NCBI GenBank assembly: GCA_023252095.1
Contig: JAHEXN010000049.1
Coordinates: 1-14,993 of the forward strand
DNA: 14,993 nucleotides
Direction of reading: 5' to 3'
Origin: Actinomycetes bacterium
GTDB taxonomy: Bacteria; Actinomycetota; Actinomycetes; Propionibacteriales; Nocardioidaceae
This document shows positions 7,257-14,591 of this stretch, piece after piece (within the stretch, counting starts at the first letter, position 1; each line of letters begins with the position of its first letter). Under the pieces are notes generated by a model. That model worked only from the letters and a program-made list of their open reading frames with translations. It searched no databases and was not told the DNA's origin. Made by a program: the position numbers and the translations under genes.

Positions 7257-9058
7257 CCGCCCTCGACAACCTCGGTGGCACCGACACGACCGACCTGACC
7301 CGTCGGGGCTTCCGCGTCCTCGGGATCGGCATCGGCCGCCAGAAGGCGCTGTTCTCGCTCTCGATCGCGTTCTCGGTGCTGTTCGGCGCCACGACCGTGG
7401 CCGACGCCTGGGTCCTGGGCTGGGCCACCGACCACGTGATCCGGCCGTCGTTCGCCGACGGCGACGTCGCGACCGGTGCCCTCGTCACGGGCACGCTGCT
7501 CTTCATCAGCGCTGCGCTGCTGCGCATGATCGGCGTCGTCGGACGCCGGCTCGTGGGCGGCATCGTCTACTACCGCCTCGTGGCGGGCGACCGTCGTCGC
7601 GTGACCCGCAAGTACCTGCAGCTGCCGGTCTCGTGGCACCAGTCGCACCCCACCGGGCAGCTGCTGTCCAACGCCAACGCCGACGTCGAAGCCATCTGGA
7701 GCGTCTTCATGCCGCTGCCGATGGCGATCGGGGTCATCGCGATGCTCGTCGTCGCGGTCGCCACGATGCTCGCCGCCGACCTCGTGCTGACGCTCGTGGG
7801 ACTCGTCGTGTTCCCGCTCCTGTTCGTGCTCAACGTCGTCTACCAGCGCCGCCAGGGCCCGCGCATGGCCCAGGCGCAGAGCCTCCGCGGCGACGTCTCG
7901 TCGGTCGCGCACGAGTCCTTCGACGGCGCGCTGGTCGTGAAGTCGCTGGGACGTGAGGACGAGGAGACGGCACGGTTCGCCAGCGCCTCGGAGGAGCTGC
8001 GAGACGCCAACATCGCGGTCGGTCGGGTCCGCGCGGTCTTCGAGCCGGTCCTCGAGGCGCTGCCGAGCATCGGCGTGCTGCTCGTCGTCCTGCTCGGCAT
8101 CGGCCGCATCGAGTCCGGCGCCACCGATCCCGGCGACGTCGTGCAGATCGCGTACCTGTTCACGATCGTCGCGATGCCGGTGCGAGCGATCGGCTGGGTG
8201 CTCGCCGAGCTGCCGCGCACCGTCGTCGGCTGGGACCGCGTGCGCGGGGTCCTCGACGACCCGACCCGCTTCCCCTACGGCTCCGACGACCTGCCCGGGT
8301 CCGGCCCCGTCGGCCTGCGCACCGAGGGCCTCGGGTTCTCGTACGAGCCGGGGGAGCCCGTTCTCGCCGACCTCGACCTCGACGTGCGGCCGGGCAGCGT
8401 CACCGCCGTCGTCGGGTCCACCGGCAGCGGCAAGAGCACCCTGACGTCCCTGGTCACGCGCCTGGTCGACGCCGACGAGGGCCAGGTGCTGCTCGACGGC
8501 CGTCCCGTGGCCGAGATCGAGCACGGTGCGCTCTCGGCCGCAGTCTCGCTCGTCCCGCAGGCCACGTTCCTGTTCGACGACACGGTGCGCAGCAACATCA
8601 CGCTCGACGCCGACGTCGACGACGAGACGGTGTGGGACGTGCTCCGCACGGTGCAGGCCGAGCGCTTCGTCGCGGCGTTGCCGCACGGTCTCGACACGCA
8701 GCTGGGGGAGCGCGGCACGTCGCTCTCCGGAGGGCAGCGTCAGCGTCTGTCGCTCGCGCGGGCGCTCGTGCGATCTCCGCGGCTGCTCGTGCTCGACGAC
8801 GCCACGAGCGCTCTCGACCCCGACGTCGAGCAGCGCATCCTCCGCGCCCTGGCCGAGCGCTCGCAGTCGGGCGGCCCCACGGTGCTCGTCGTGGCCTACC
8901 GCAAGGCCACGATCGCGCTGGCCGACCAGGTCGTGCACCTGGCCGACGGGCGCATCGCCGACCGCGGCACCCACGCCGAGCTGCGGGAGCGGTCCGCCGC
9001 CTACCGCGACCTCGTCGACGCGTACGACCAGGCCCGCGAGGAGGTCGACCATGAGTGA
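7253..9058 (+). CDS. ABC exporter half-transporter with degenerate ATPase site
   Basis: A fused membrane/ATPase half-transporter of 601 residues. The membrane domain (about 25-325) has roughly six hydrophobic segments. The ATPase domain (about 355-590) contains Walker A GSTGSGKST (388-396), Q-loop Q436, signature LSGGQ (491-495) and Walker B LLVLDD (511-516). The residue after the Walker B Asp is D516 rather than the catalytic Glu, and the H-loop His is replaced by Y549 (VAYRK). These are the marks of the degenerate half of heterodimeric exporters such as TM287/288 or BmrCD. It keeps a canonical LSGGQ, which would complete the active site of its partner. It overlaps hisF (ATGA) and the next ABC gene (8 nt). 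Substrate is unknown; a link to histidine metabolism is only positional. Confidence 0.92.
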   Translation: MTALDNLGGTDTTDLTRRGFRVLGIGIGRQKALFSLSIAFSVLFGATTVADAWVLGWATDHVIRPSFADGDVATGALVTGTLLFISAALLRMIGVVGRRLVGGIVYYRLVAGDRRRVTRKYLQLPVSWHQSHPTGQLLSNANADVEAIWSVFMPLPMAIGVIAMLVVAVATMLAADLVLTLVGLVVFPLLFVLNVVYQRRQGPRMAQAQSLRGDVSSVAHESFDGALVVKSLGREDEETARFASASEELRDANIAVGRVRAVFEPVLEALPSIGVLLVVLLGIGRIESGATDPGDVVQIAYLFTIVAMPVRAIGWVLAELPRTVVGWDRVRGVLDDPTRFPYGSDDLPGSGPVGLRTEGLGFSYEPGEPVLADLDLDVRPGSVTAVVGSTGSGKSTLTSLVTRLVDADEGQVLLDGRPVAEIEHGALSAAVSLVPQATFLFDDTVRSNITLDADVDDETVWDVLRTVQAERFVAALPHGLDTQLGERGTSLSGGQRQRLSLARALVRSPRLLVLDDATSALDPDVEQRILRALAERSQSGGPTVLVVAYRKATIALADQVVHLADGRIADRGTHAELRERSAAYRDLVDAYDQAREEVDHE

Positions 9059-10873
9059 CAAGACCACGCCCCGCGAGGGGAGCCTGCGCATCATCCGACG
9101 TGGCCTGGCGCTGAGCCCGGCCATCACCGAGGGGTGGCGTCGCACGGTGCTCCTGGCCCTGCTCGGCACGGCCGGCAGCTCGCTCGTGCCGATCGTCGTG
9201 CAGCGCTCGGTCGACTCGGGCCTCGGCGACACCCGGGGGGGCGTCGAGGGCGACCGCATCGTGCTCGTCGTCGTGCTCGCGGCCCTGCTGCTGGTCGTCT
9301 CGGGCGTCGCGAGCTGGGCAGCAAAGGTCCGCATCTTCACCGGCACCGAGCGCGGCCTCACCCAGCTGCGGGTCCGGGCGTTCCGCCACGTCCACGACCT
9401 CTCGATGCTGACGCAGAACACGCAGCGCCGTGGCTCGCTCGTCTCGCGGGTCACGTCCGACATCGACCAGATCTCGCTGTTCCTGCAGTCGACGGGCATG
9501 ATCCTGGTGCTCAGCGCGGGCCAGATGCTGGTGGCCACCGCCGTCATGGCGTTCCTGTCGTGGCAGCTCACGCTCGTCGTGATCGCGGTGTTCGTCCCGC
9601 TGGCCCTGAGCCTGAAGTTCTTCGCCGAGCGGATGTCGGTCGCCTACGACCGCGTGCGCCAGACCGTCGCCGACCTGCTCACGACGATCGCCGAGCCCGT
9701 CGTGGGCGCGTCGGTCGTGCGCTCGTACGCGATCGAGGGACGCACGCAGCAGCGCATCGACGCCGCGATCCAGACCAACTACCGGTCGAACGTCAAGGCG
9801 CAGACGATCGTGAGCGTCACGTTCGCGTCGGCGATCCTGGTCGGGGGCGTGGCCAACGCTGCGGCCCTCGGCGTGGGCGTGTGGCTCGGTGTCGTCGGCG
9901 ACCTGTCGATGGGCACCGTGATCGCCTTCATCTTCCTCATCACGCTGTTCGTCGGCCCGGCGCAGATGGCCACCCAGGTCATCACCGAGGCGCAGAACGC
10001 CGTCGCCTCCTGGCGCCGCGTGATCGAGCTGCTCGAGACGCCCGCCGACGTCGTCGATCCCGGCCCCGGGAGCGCCGCCCTCCCCACGGGTGACCTCGGC
10101 GCCCGCTTCACCCACGTGCGGTTCGCGTACCCCGACGGCCCGACGGTGCTGGACGACGTCGACGTCACGATCGCGCCCCGTCAGCGCATCGCCGTGGTGG
10201 GCGAGACCGGCTCGGGCAAGACCACGTTCGCCAAGCTGCTGACCCGGTTGATGGACCCGGCCGAGGGCACGGTTGCGCTGGGTCGCGACGACCAGTGGGC
10301 CGACGTCGCCCAGGTCTCGTTCGCCGACCTGCGACGCCACGTCGTGATGGTGCCGCAGGAGGGATTCCTGTTCGACTCCACCCTGGCGGAGAACCTGCGG
10401 TACGGCCGTCGATCGGCCACCGACGACGAGCTCGTCGCCGCGATCGGCGACCTCGGCCTGGTCGACTGGTTCGAGGCGCTGCCGCGCGGGTTGCAGACCC
10501 GCGTCGGCCAGCGCGGCGAGTCGTTGTCGGCCGGCGAACGACAGCTCGTCGCGCTCGTGCGGTCCGCCCTGGCCGACCCCGCGTTCCTGGTGCTCGACGA
10601 GGCACGAGCGCGGTCGACCCCCAGACCGAGCTGCGGGCCACGCGTGCGCTCGAGGTGCTGCTCGACGGACGCACGAGCGTCACGATCGCGCACCGGCTGT
10701 CCACGGCCGAGAACGCCGACCGCATCCTCGTGTTCGACGCCGGTCGCCTCGTCGAGGACGGCTCGCACGCCGAGCTCGTCGACGCGGGCGGCGTGTACCA
10801 GCGCCTGCACGCCAGCTGGGTGGCCCAGGCGTCGCTCGGGCTCGGGGCGCCGGCTGGGACACTGGCACCGTGA
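9051..10873 (+). pseudogene. ABC exporter half-transporter, consensus partner, frameshifted in ATPase domain
   Basis: The partner half-transporter. The start ATG has GGAGG upstream and overlaps the previous gene by 8 nt. The membrane domain is about residues 25-325. The ATPase domain has Walker A GETGSGKTT (384-392), an LSAGE signature (492-496) and Walker B FLVLDE (512-517) with catalytic E517. Right after E517 the frame breaks. GAG GC-ACG AGC at 10599-10609 lacks one C compared with the GCC ACG AGC of the sister gene (8801-8809). In the +1-corrected frame the protein continues TSAVDPQTELRAT, then H-loop TIAHRLS, and stops at 10873, giving about 607 residues. Uncorrected, the frame runs unrelated sequence to 11402. 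Either a real inactivating deletion or a sequencing error. The corrected end overlaps hisI as GTGA, which argues for a recently intact gene. Confidence 0.85.
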
Positions 10874-11208
10874 GCAACCTGAACCCCGACGTCGCCGCGC
10901 GGCTCAAGCGGGACGCCAACGGTCTCGTGGCTGCGGTCGTGCAGGACGTGGACACCCGCGACGTGCTGATGGTGGGCTGGATGGACGACGAGGCGCTGCA
11001 CCGCACCCTCACGACCGGCGCGGCCACGTTCTGGAGCCGCAGCCGGAACGAGTACTGGGTCAAGGGCGAGACGTCTGGCCACACGCTCGCGGTGCGCGAG
11101 GTGCGCCTCGACTGCGACGGCGACACCGTGCTCGTCACGACCGTTCCTGCGGGCCCGACCTGCCACACCGGTGCCAGAACCTGCTTCGACGCCGACCGGC
11201 TCCTCTGA
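10870..11208 (+). CDS. hisI: Phosphoribosyl-AMP cyclohydrolase
   Basis: Opens the adenine ring of phosphoribosyl-AMP, the third step of histidine synthesis, with zinc and magnesium. This is the monofunctional form of 112 residues with no HisE pyrophosphohydrolase domain. Characteristic stretches are VLMVGWMDDEAL (32-43), TFWSRSRNEYWVKGETSGH (53-71), LDCDGD (80-85) and TCHTGARTCFD (97-107). Likely zinc ligands are C82, C98 and C105. The residue two before the GPTCHTG stretch is P93, where Gln is more usual (VxQxGxACHTG). The GTG start overlaps the stop of the corrected ABC frame by 4 nt. A weak GACACT box lies 6 nt before the GTG. A membrane-protein gene follows after a single base. Confidence 0.95.
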   Translation: MSNLNPDVAARLKRDANGLVAAVVQDVDTRDVLMVGWMDDEALHRTLTTGAATFWSRSRNEYWVKGETSGHTLAVREVRLDCDGDTVLVTTVPAGPTCHTGARTCFDADRLL

Positions 11209-11209
11209 C

Positions 11210-11830
11210 GTGGCGCGCACGAGTCCTCGCCGCTGGTACGGCCCCACGGTCCTCGGCATCGTCGTGGCCGGTGGTGCCGCGTTCGCGCTCGGTCGGCGCA
11301 CGTGGGTCACCACGACGCTCGGCGACGGCCAGGGCGCCGGTGCGGTCATCGAGTCGACCGGCACGGACGTCTCGGCGCTCGTGCCCGGGCTCGCGGTCGT
11401 GATCGTGGCGGCGGGTCTCGGCGTGCTGGCCTCCGGCGGCTGGTTGCGCAGGGTCATCGGCGTGCTCGTCGTCTCCGCGTCGGTCGGCGGGATCCTCGCG
11501 ACCCGCACCGATCCTGACGGCGTCGTCGACGCGGCCGTGCAGGAGAGCGTCGCGTTCGGCGAGGGCGTCGACGTGACCTCGGTGACCCACGCCGGGCCGT
11601 GGCTCGCTGCTGCGGCCTTCGTGCTCGCGGCGCTGCTCGGGCTCCTCGTGGTCCGGTACGGCGCGGCCTGGCCCACCATGAGCAGTCGGTACGAGTCGCC
11701 GTCGGCGCGCGTCGTGGAGCCGGACAGCTCGGACCTCTGGAAGGCCATGGACGCCGGACTCGATCCCACCGCGTCGGCTGACGATGCCACCGACGACCGC
11801 GACGCCGACGACGCTCGCCCGTCCGGGTAG
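11210..11830 (+). CDS. Tryptophan-associated transmembrane protein (Trp_oprn_chp family)
   Basis: A 206-residue membrane protein that I recognise as the actinobacterial family found next to tryptophan genes (TIGR02234/PF09534). It has four hydrophobic segments at about 10-28, 57-76, 79-97 and 130-149. A loop between the first two carries RRTWVTTT. The acidic cytoplasmic-looking tail contains DLWKAMDAGLDPT (175-187), the conserved C-terminal motif of the family. The biochemical role is unknown. The GTG start lies 1 nt after hisI. trpE, which I recall as often preceding this gene, is missing. The stop codon TAG overlaps a TAGGCT box that may serve the next gene. Confidence 0.85.
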   Translation: MARTSPRRWYGPTVLGIVVAGGAAFALGRRTWVTTTLGDGQGAGAVIESTGTDVSALVPGLAVVIVAAGLGVLASGGWLRRVIGVLVVSASVGGILATRTDPDGVVDAAVQESVAFGEGVDVTSVTHAGPWLAAAAFVLAALLGLLVVRYGAAWPTMSSRYESPSARVVEPDSSDLWKAMDAGLDPTASADDATDDRDADDARPSG

Positions 11831-11833
11831 GCT
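11828..11833 (+). promoter_or_regulatory. Possible -10 box before the HGxxPAAW gene
   Basis: TAGGCT, the same hexamer as before benE and trpC, overlaps the TAG stop of the previous gene. It would give a leader of about 35 nt before the ATG at 11876. No clear -35 is visible. Confidence 0.3.
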
Positions 11834-11875
11834 GACCCGCGTCAGACCGCCCGACCACCGCAGGAGTCTTCGCCC

Positions 11876-12067
11876 ATGTCGCACGGATCCTCGCCCGCCG
11901 CCTGGACCGCCGTCCTGCTGGCCCTCATCGGCACCACGATCGGCGGAATCGGCCTCGTGCCCGAGCCGAACTGGATCGTCTTCACGATCGGGTGCGTCGT
12001 GGCGCTCGTCGCCGGCCCGGTCGGCCTGATCATGTCGAAGACCGGCCGCGGCGCCAAGAGTCACTGA
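11876..12067 (+). CDS. HGxxPAAW-type small membrane protein
   Basis: A 63-residue protein with two hydrophobic segments (about 9-27 and 32-54) and a basic C-terminus. It begins MSHGSSPAAWTAV, the HGxxPAAW signature of a small actinobacterial family encoded near trpC. A Shine-Dalgarno-like AGGAG precedes the ATG. The function is unknown. Its position between the Trp-associated membrane protein and DUF2752 matches the gene order I recall for other actinobacteria, which supports this being a real gene despite its size. Confidence 0.85.
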   Translation: MSHGSSPAAWTAVLLALIGTTIGGIGLVPEPNWIVFTIGCVVALVAGPVGLIMSKTGRGAKSH

Positions 12068-12069
12068 CC

Positions 12070-12522
12070 ATGAGCCAGGCGGTCCTCCCGCCTCTGCCGC
12101 CCGAGACGCCTCGGGCGGAACGGTCGCGCGCCGCTCTGCTCCGCGCGCCGCTGCTGATCGGCGGTGCCGGGGCGCTCGCGCTCGGCGCCCTCAACCTGCG
12201 CGACCCGCACGCCAGCGGCAGCTGGGGCATGTGCCCCTTCCTTCTGCTCACGGGTGAGCCCTGCCCGGCGTGTGGCGGCCTTCGCGCCATGAACGACCTG
12301 ACGAGGGGCGACGTCGCCGGGGCACTGAGCAGCAATGCCGCCGCGGTCGTGTTCGTCGCCGTGATGGGCGTCGCGTGGATCGTCTGGGTCGTCCGGCGTT
12401 CGCGCGGTCAGGACGTGCCGTGGATCCGGCTGTCGCGGCCGTGGCTCATCCTGACGGCCGCGGCGATGCTGACGTTCGCGATCCTGCGGTGGACCCCGTG
12501 GGGCCACGCCCTGCAGCCCTGA
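12070..12522 (+). CDS. DUF2752 domain membrane protein
   Basis: A 150-residue membrane protein with three hydrophobic segments, at about 27-43, 88-108 and 124-140. Between the first two lies CPFLLLTGEPCPACGGLRA (55-73), the DUF2752 hallmark, with C55, C65 and C68 and an invariant-looking GG-R. The cysteine cluster could bind metal or form disulfides, but the family has no known function. The ATG lies 2 nt after the HGxxPAAW stop, so the two are probably co-translated. The stretch between its stop and the convergent DUF4190 gene (12523-12563) is only 41 nt and shows no convincing terminator. Confidence 0.87.
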   Translation: MSQAVLPPLPPETPRAERSRAALLRAPLLIGGAGALALGALNLRDPHASGSWGMCPFLLLTGEPCPACGGLRAMNDLTRGDVAGALSSNAAAVVFVAVMGVAWIVWVVRRSRGQDVPWIRLSRPWLILTAAAMLTFAILRWTPWGHALQP

Positions 12523-12563
12523 CCTGGTGGACAGGACGGCAGCGACGCACGTGCCAGTAGGCG

Positions 12564-13040
12564 TCAGTAGCTCCAGGACGGGTCGCCGAACCCCTCGGTC
12601 GCGATCAGCGTGATGAAGAACGCGATCACGAGCACGTTCAGCACGATGCCGACAATGCCCGTGATGAGGCCCGCGGTCGCCTGGCCCGACCCCGTCCGCA
12701 TGCCGTTGGACCGCGCGATCTCCTTGCGTGCCGTGAAGGAGAGAATGATGGCCGGGATGCCGAGGGCGATTCCGGGCACGTAGAAGCAGAGGGCCAGGAC
12801 GATGCTCGCGATCGAGCTGATCCCCAGGATCATCGACCACAGGGCCTGCTGGCTGCCCTGCGGCCCGTAGGCCTGGTACGGCTGCGGGTAGCCGTAGCCG
12901 TACGGCTGCTGCGGGTACCCGTACGGCTGCTGGCCGTACGCGTAGGGATTCGGGGTGCCGTAGGGCGGCTGGCCGGGCGGCGGGGTGGCGCCCGCTCCCT
13001 GGGGATCGGGACCCTGAGGATCCTGGTCGGGAGTGCTCAT
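12564..13040 (-). CDS. DUF4190-type membrane protein with Pro/Tyr/Gly-rich N-terminus
   Basis: A 158-residue protein on the minus strand. Residues 1-62 are low complexity and rich in Pro, Gln, Tyr and Gly, with repeated QPYGY-like units. The membrane part has hydrophobic segments at about 66-103 (probably two helices) and 122-147. It carries the small-residue pattern LGISSIAS, IALGIPAIILSFTARKEIARS and AGLITGIVGIVLN, typical of DUF4190. The start ATG has AGGAG a few nt upstream. Function is unknown. In actinobacteria, proteins of this type commonly lie beside trpC. It is divergent from the 163-residue membrane protein, and both have proline-rich N-terminal tails, so a related origin or role is possible. 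Confidence 0.83.
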   Translation of the reverse strand: MSTPDQDPQGPDPQGAGATPPPGQPPYGTPNPYAYGQQPYGYPQQPYGYGYPQPYQAYGPQGSQQALWSMILGISSIASIVLALCFYVPGIALGIPAIILSFTARKEIARSNGMRTGSGQATAGLITGIVGIVLNVLVIAFFITLIATEGFGDPSWSY

Positions 13041-13176
13041 GGGGTCTCCTGGTGTGCGGGCATCGAGGTTCGCGGATCATCTCACCACGTGGCACAGGGT
13101 GCACACAGCACGTGGGTGCGGCACGATCGAGGTGACCTGCCGCCGTGGCATGCCGTGAGATCGAGAGGAACCTTCG
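13041..13176. promoter_or_regulatory. Divergent intergenic region with paired CACGTGG motifs
   Basis: This 136-nt region lies between two divergent membrane-protein genes and must hold both promoters. CACGTGG occurs twice in the same orientation, at 13086-13092 and 13109-13115, 23 bp apart. The first copy is part of the perfect palindrome CCACGTGG (13085-13092). The two copies could be an operator for a shared regulator. No strong -10 or -35 stands out in either direction, and the motif may be chance in GC-rich DNA. Confidence 0.3.
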
Positions 13177-13668
13177 ATGGTCGACCCGTATCCCGCAGGA
13201 CCCGAGCAGCCCTACCGTCCACCGACCAAGGGCGAGCCGCCTGCCTCGGTCGCGACCGCGATCAAGCTGATCTGGGTCGGCGTCGGGCTCAGCATCCTGT
13301 CGTCGCTGCTGTCCATCGTCTTCATCGACGACCTGATCGACGACGTCATCGGTGCTGACGCCTCGATCGACCGCGACGCCGCCCAGGTGGGGGTCATCGT
13401 CGGCACGGTCTTCAGCATCGCTTTCGGTGTCGGCCTCGCGATCCTGTTCATCTTCTTCCTGAAGAAGGGCGCCAACTGGGCCCGCATCGTCTACACGGTG
13501 CTGCTCGGCATCGGCATCGTCGTCGGCGTCGTGGGCCTGCTCGGGAGCCAGCCGATCGTGTTCCTGCTCCTGGGTCTCGTGGGGCTCGTGCTCAACATCG
13601 CGACGATCGTGTTCCTGTTCCGTCCCGACAGCAACGCGTTCTTCTCGGCTCCCACGCCGACCTACTGA
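13177..13668 (+). CDS. Uncharacterised four-helix membrane protein with proline-rich N-terminus
   Basis: A 163-residue protein I cannot assign to a named family with confidence. Residues 1-24 are proline-rich (PYPAGPEQPYRPPTKGEPP). Four hydrophobic segments follow at about 28-50, 70-95, 101-122 and 126-147. An acidic patch, DDLIDDVIGADASIDRD (51-67), lies between the first two, and the motif KKGANWARIVY (96-106) lies before the third. GAGAGGAA precedes the ATG and supports this start. It is divergent from the DUF4190 gene and precedes trpC, from which it is separated by a strong hairpin, so it is probably not part of the trp transcript. Confidence 0.8.
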   Translation: MVDPYPAGPEQPYRPPTKGEPPASVATAIKLIWVGVGLSILSSLLSIVFIDDLIDDVIGADASIDRDAAQVGVIVGTVFSIAFGVGLAILFIFFLKKGANWARIVYTVLLGIGIVVGVVGLLGSQPIVFLLLGLVGLVLNIATIVFLFRPDSNAFFSAPTPTY

Positions 13669-13673
13669 CGGAC

Positions 13674-13703
13674 GCGGGTGCTGGACCACGGTCCGGCACC
13701 CGC
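13674..13703 (+). terminator. Strong GC-rich stem-loop, probable terminator
   Basis: The arms 13674-13687 and 13690-13703 pair over 14 positions with one G-U wobble and no mismatch, with a tight loop. The stem starts 5 nt after the stop codon of the 163-residue membrane protein. There is no U-tract, as is usual for actinobacterial terminators. It would separate that gene from trpC. Confidence 0.6.
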
Positions 13704-13727
13704 GCACGTTCGTCGCTCCGACGGGTC

Positions 13728-13733
13728 TAGGCT
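13728..13733 (+). promoter_or_regulatory. Probable -10 box of trpC
   Basis: TAGGCT fits TANNNT and lies between the terminator-like hairpin and trpC. It would give a leader of about 40 nt that contains the Shine-Dalgarno AGGAGGTG at 13770-13777. No leader peptide with Trp codons is visible, so attenuation by a short leader ORF seems unlikely here. Confidence 0.45.
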
Positions 13734-13779
13734 GGAGCACAGTCGCCTCGACCGGGGCGGTCCCGTGCCAGGAGGTGTC

Positions 13780-14586
13780 ATGTCCGTTCTCGACGAGATC
13801 CTTGCCGGTGCGGCCGCCGACCTCGAGGACCGCATGGCCGTCACGAGCCTCGACGACCTGAAGGCCAAGGCTGCCCGGCAGCCCGAGGCGCTCGACCCGA
13901 TGCCGGCCTTCCGGGCCGAGGGCGTCTCGGTCATCGCCGAGGTCAAGCGCTCAAGCCCCAGCAAGGGCGAGCTCGCGCTCATCACCGATCCCGCCTCCCT
14001 GGCTGGCGACTACGCAGCCGGTGGTGCCGCCGCGATCAGCGTCCTGACCGAGCAGCGCCGCTTCGGCGGCACGCTCGACGACCTGCGCGCGGTCCGGGCG
14101 AAGGTCGACGTCCCGGTGCTCCGCAAGGACTTCCTCACGACGTCGTACCAGCTGTGGGAGGCCCGCGCCGCTGGCGCCGACATGGCTCTGCTGATCGTGG
14201 CCGCCCTCGAGCAGATCGTGCTCGAGAGCCTCATCGAGCGCGCGGTGTCGATCGGCCTGACCCCGCTCGTCGAGGTCCACGACGAGGACGAGCTCGACCG
14301 TGCGCTGGCCGCCGGCGCCGAGCTCATCGGCGTCAACGCCCGCAACCTCAAGACCCTCGAGGTCGACCGTGGCACGTTCGCCCGGCTCGCGCCCCGCATC
14401 CCGGCGTCCGTCGTCTCGGTCGCCGAGTCCGGCGTCCGAGGTCCGCACGACGTCATCGAGTACGGGCGCCACGGCGCCAACGTCGTGCTCGTGGGCGAGA
14501 CCCTCGTGCGCGACGACGATCCCCGCGCCTCGGTCGCCGACCTCGTCGCGGCCGGTTCGCACCCCGCCCTCCAGCACCGGAGCTGA
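13780..14586 (+). CDS. trpC: Indole-3-glycerol phosphate synthase
   Basis: Closes the indole ring from CdRP, the step before tryptophan synthase. The 268-residue (beta/alpha)8 barrel is monofunctional, with no fused TrpF domain. Motifs are VIAEVKRSSPSKG (51-63) with K56, LRKDF (114-118) with K116, LVEVHDEDEL (163-172) with E165, IGVNARNL (183-190), VAESGV and VLVGE. These cover the catalytic Lys/Lys/Glu set and the phosphate-binding loops. The ATG at 13780 has a near-perfect Shine-Dalgarno sequence, and a TAGGCT box lies about 47 nt upstream. It is the first gene of the visible trp block, with trpB 5 nt downstream. No trpF follows, which fits PriA supplying that activity. Confidence 0.97.
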   Translation: MSVLDEILAGAAADLEDRMAVTSLDDLKAKAARQPEALDPMPAFRAEGVSVIAEVKRSSPSKGELALITDPASLAGDYAAGGAAAISVLTEQRRFGGTLDDLRAVRAKVDVPVLRKDFLTTSYQLWEARAAGADMALLIVAALEQIVLESLIERAVSIGLTPLVEVHDEDELDRALAAGAELIGVNARNLKTLEVDRGTFARLAPRIPASVVSVAESGVRGPHDVIEYGRHGANVVLVGETLVRDDDPRASVADLVAAGSHPALQHRS

Positions 14587-14591
14587 CTCGC

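Noticed and set aside
9235..9241. Run of seven G as a slippage site in the second ABC gene
   Set aside because: The reading frame is correct on both sides, so there is no sign of slippage there.
6611..9571. A 986-codon open frame on the minus strand opposite hisF and both ABC genes
   Set aside because: Low-complexity Arg/Asp/His-rich translation with no domain. It is a shadow of GC-biased third positions in hisF and the ABC genes.
8598..10340. A 580-codon minus-strand frame, and similar long frames at 1113-2156, 2255-3451 and 4016-4978
   Set aside because: All are antisense to well-recognised genes and have mirror-codon composition without recognisable motifs.
10604..11402. Read-through of the second ABC frame past the frameshift as a genuine C-terminal extension
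   Set aside because: The translation is Arg/Ser/Pro-rich noise out of frame with hisI, while the +1 frame gives the expected D-loop, H-loop and C-terminus.
12523..12563. Terminator between the convergent DUF2752 and DUF4190 genes
   Set aside because: Only a 5-bp GACGC/GCGTC pairing with a 12-nt loop was found, too weak to call.
13734..13779. Tryptophan attenuator in the trpC leader
   Set aside because: No short ORF with Trp codons and no convincing competing hairpins; only a weak 4-bp stem is visible.
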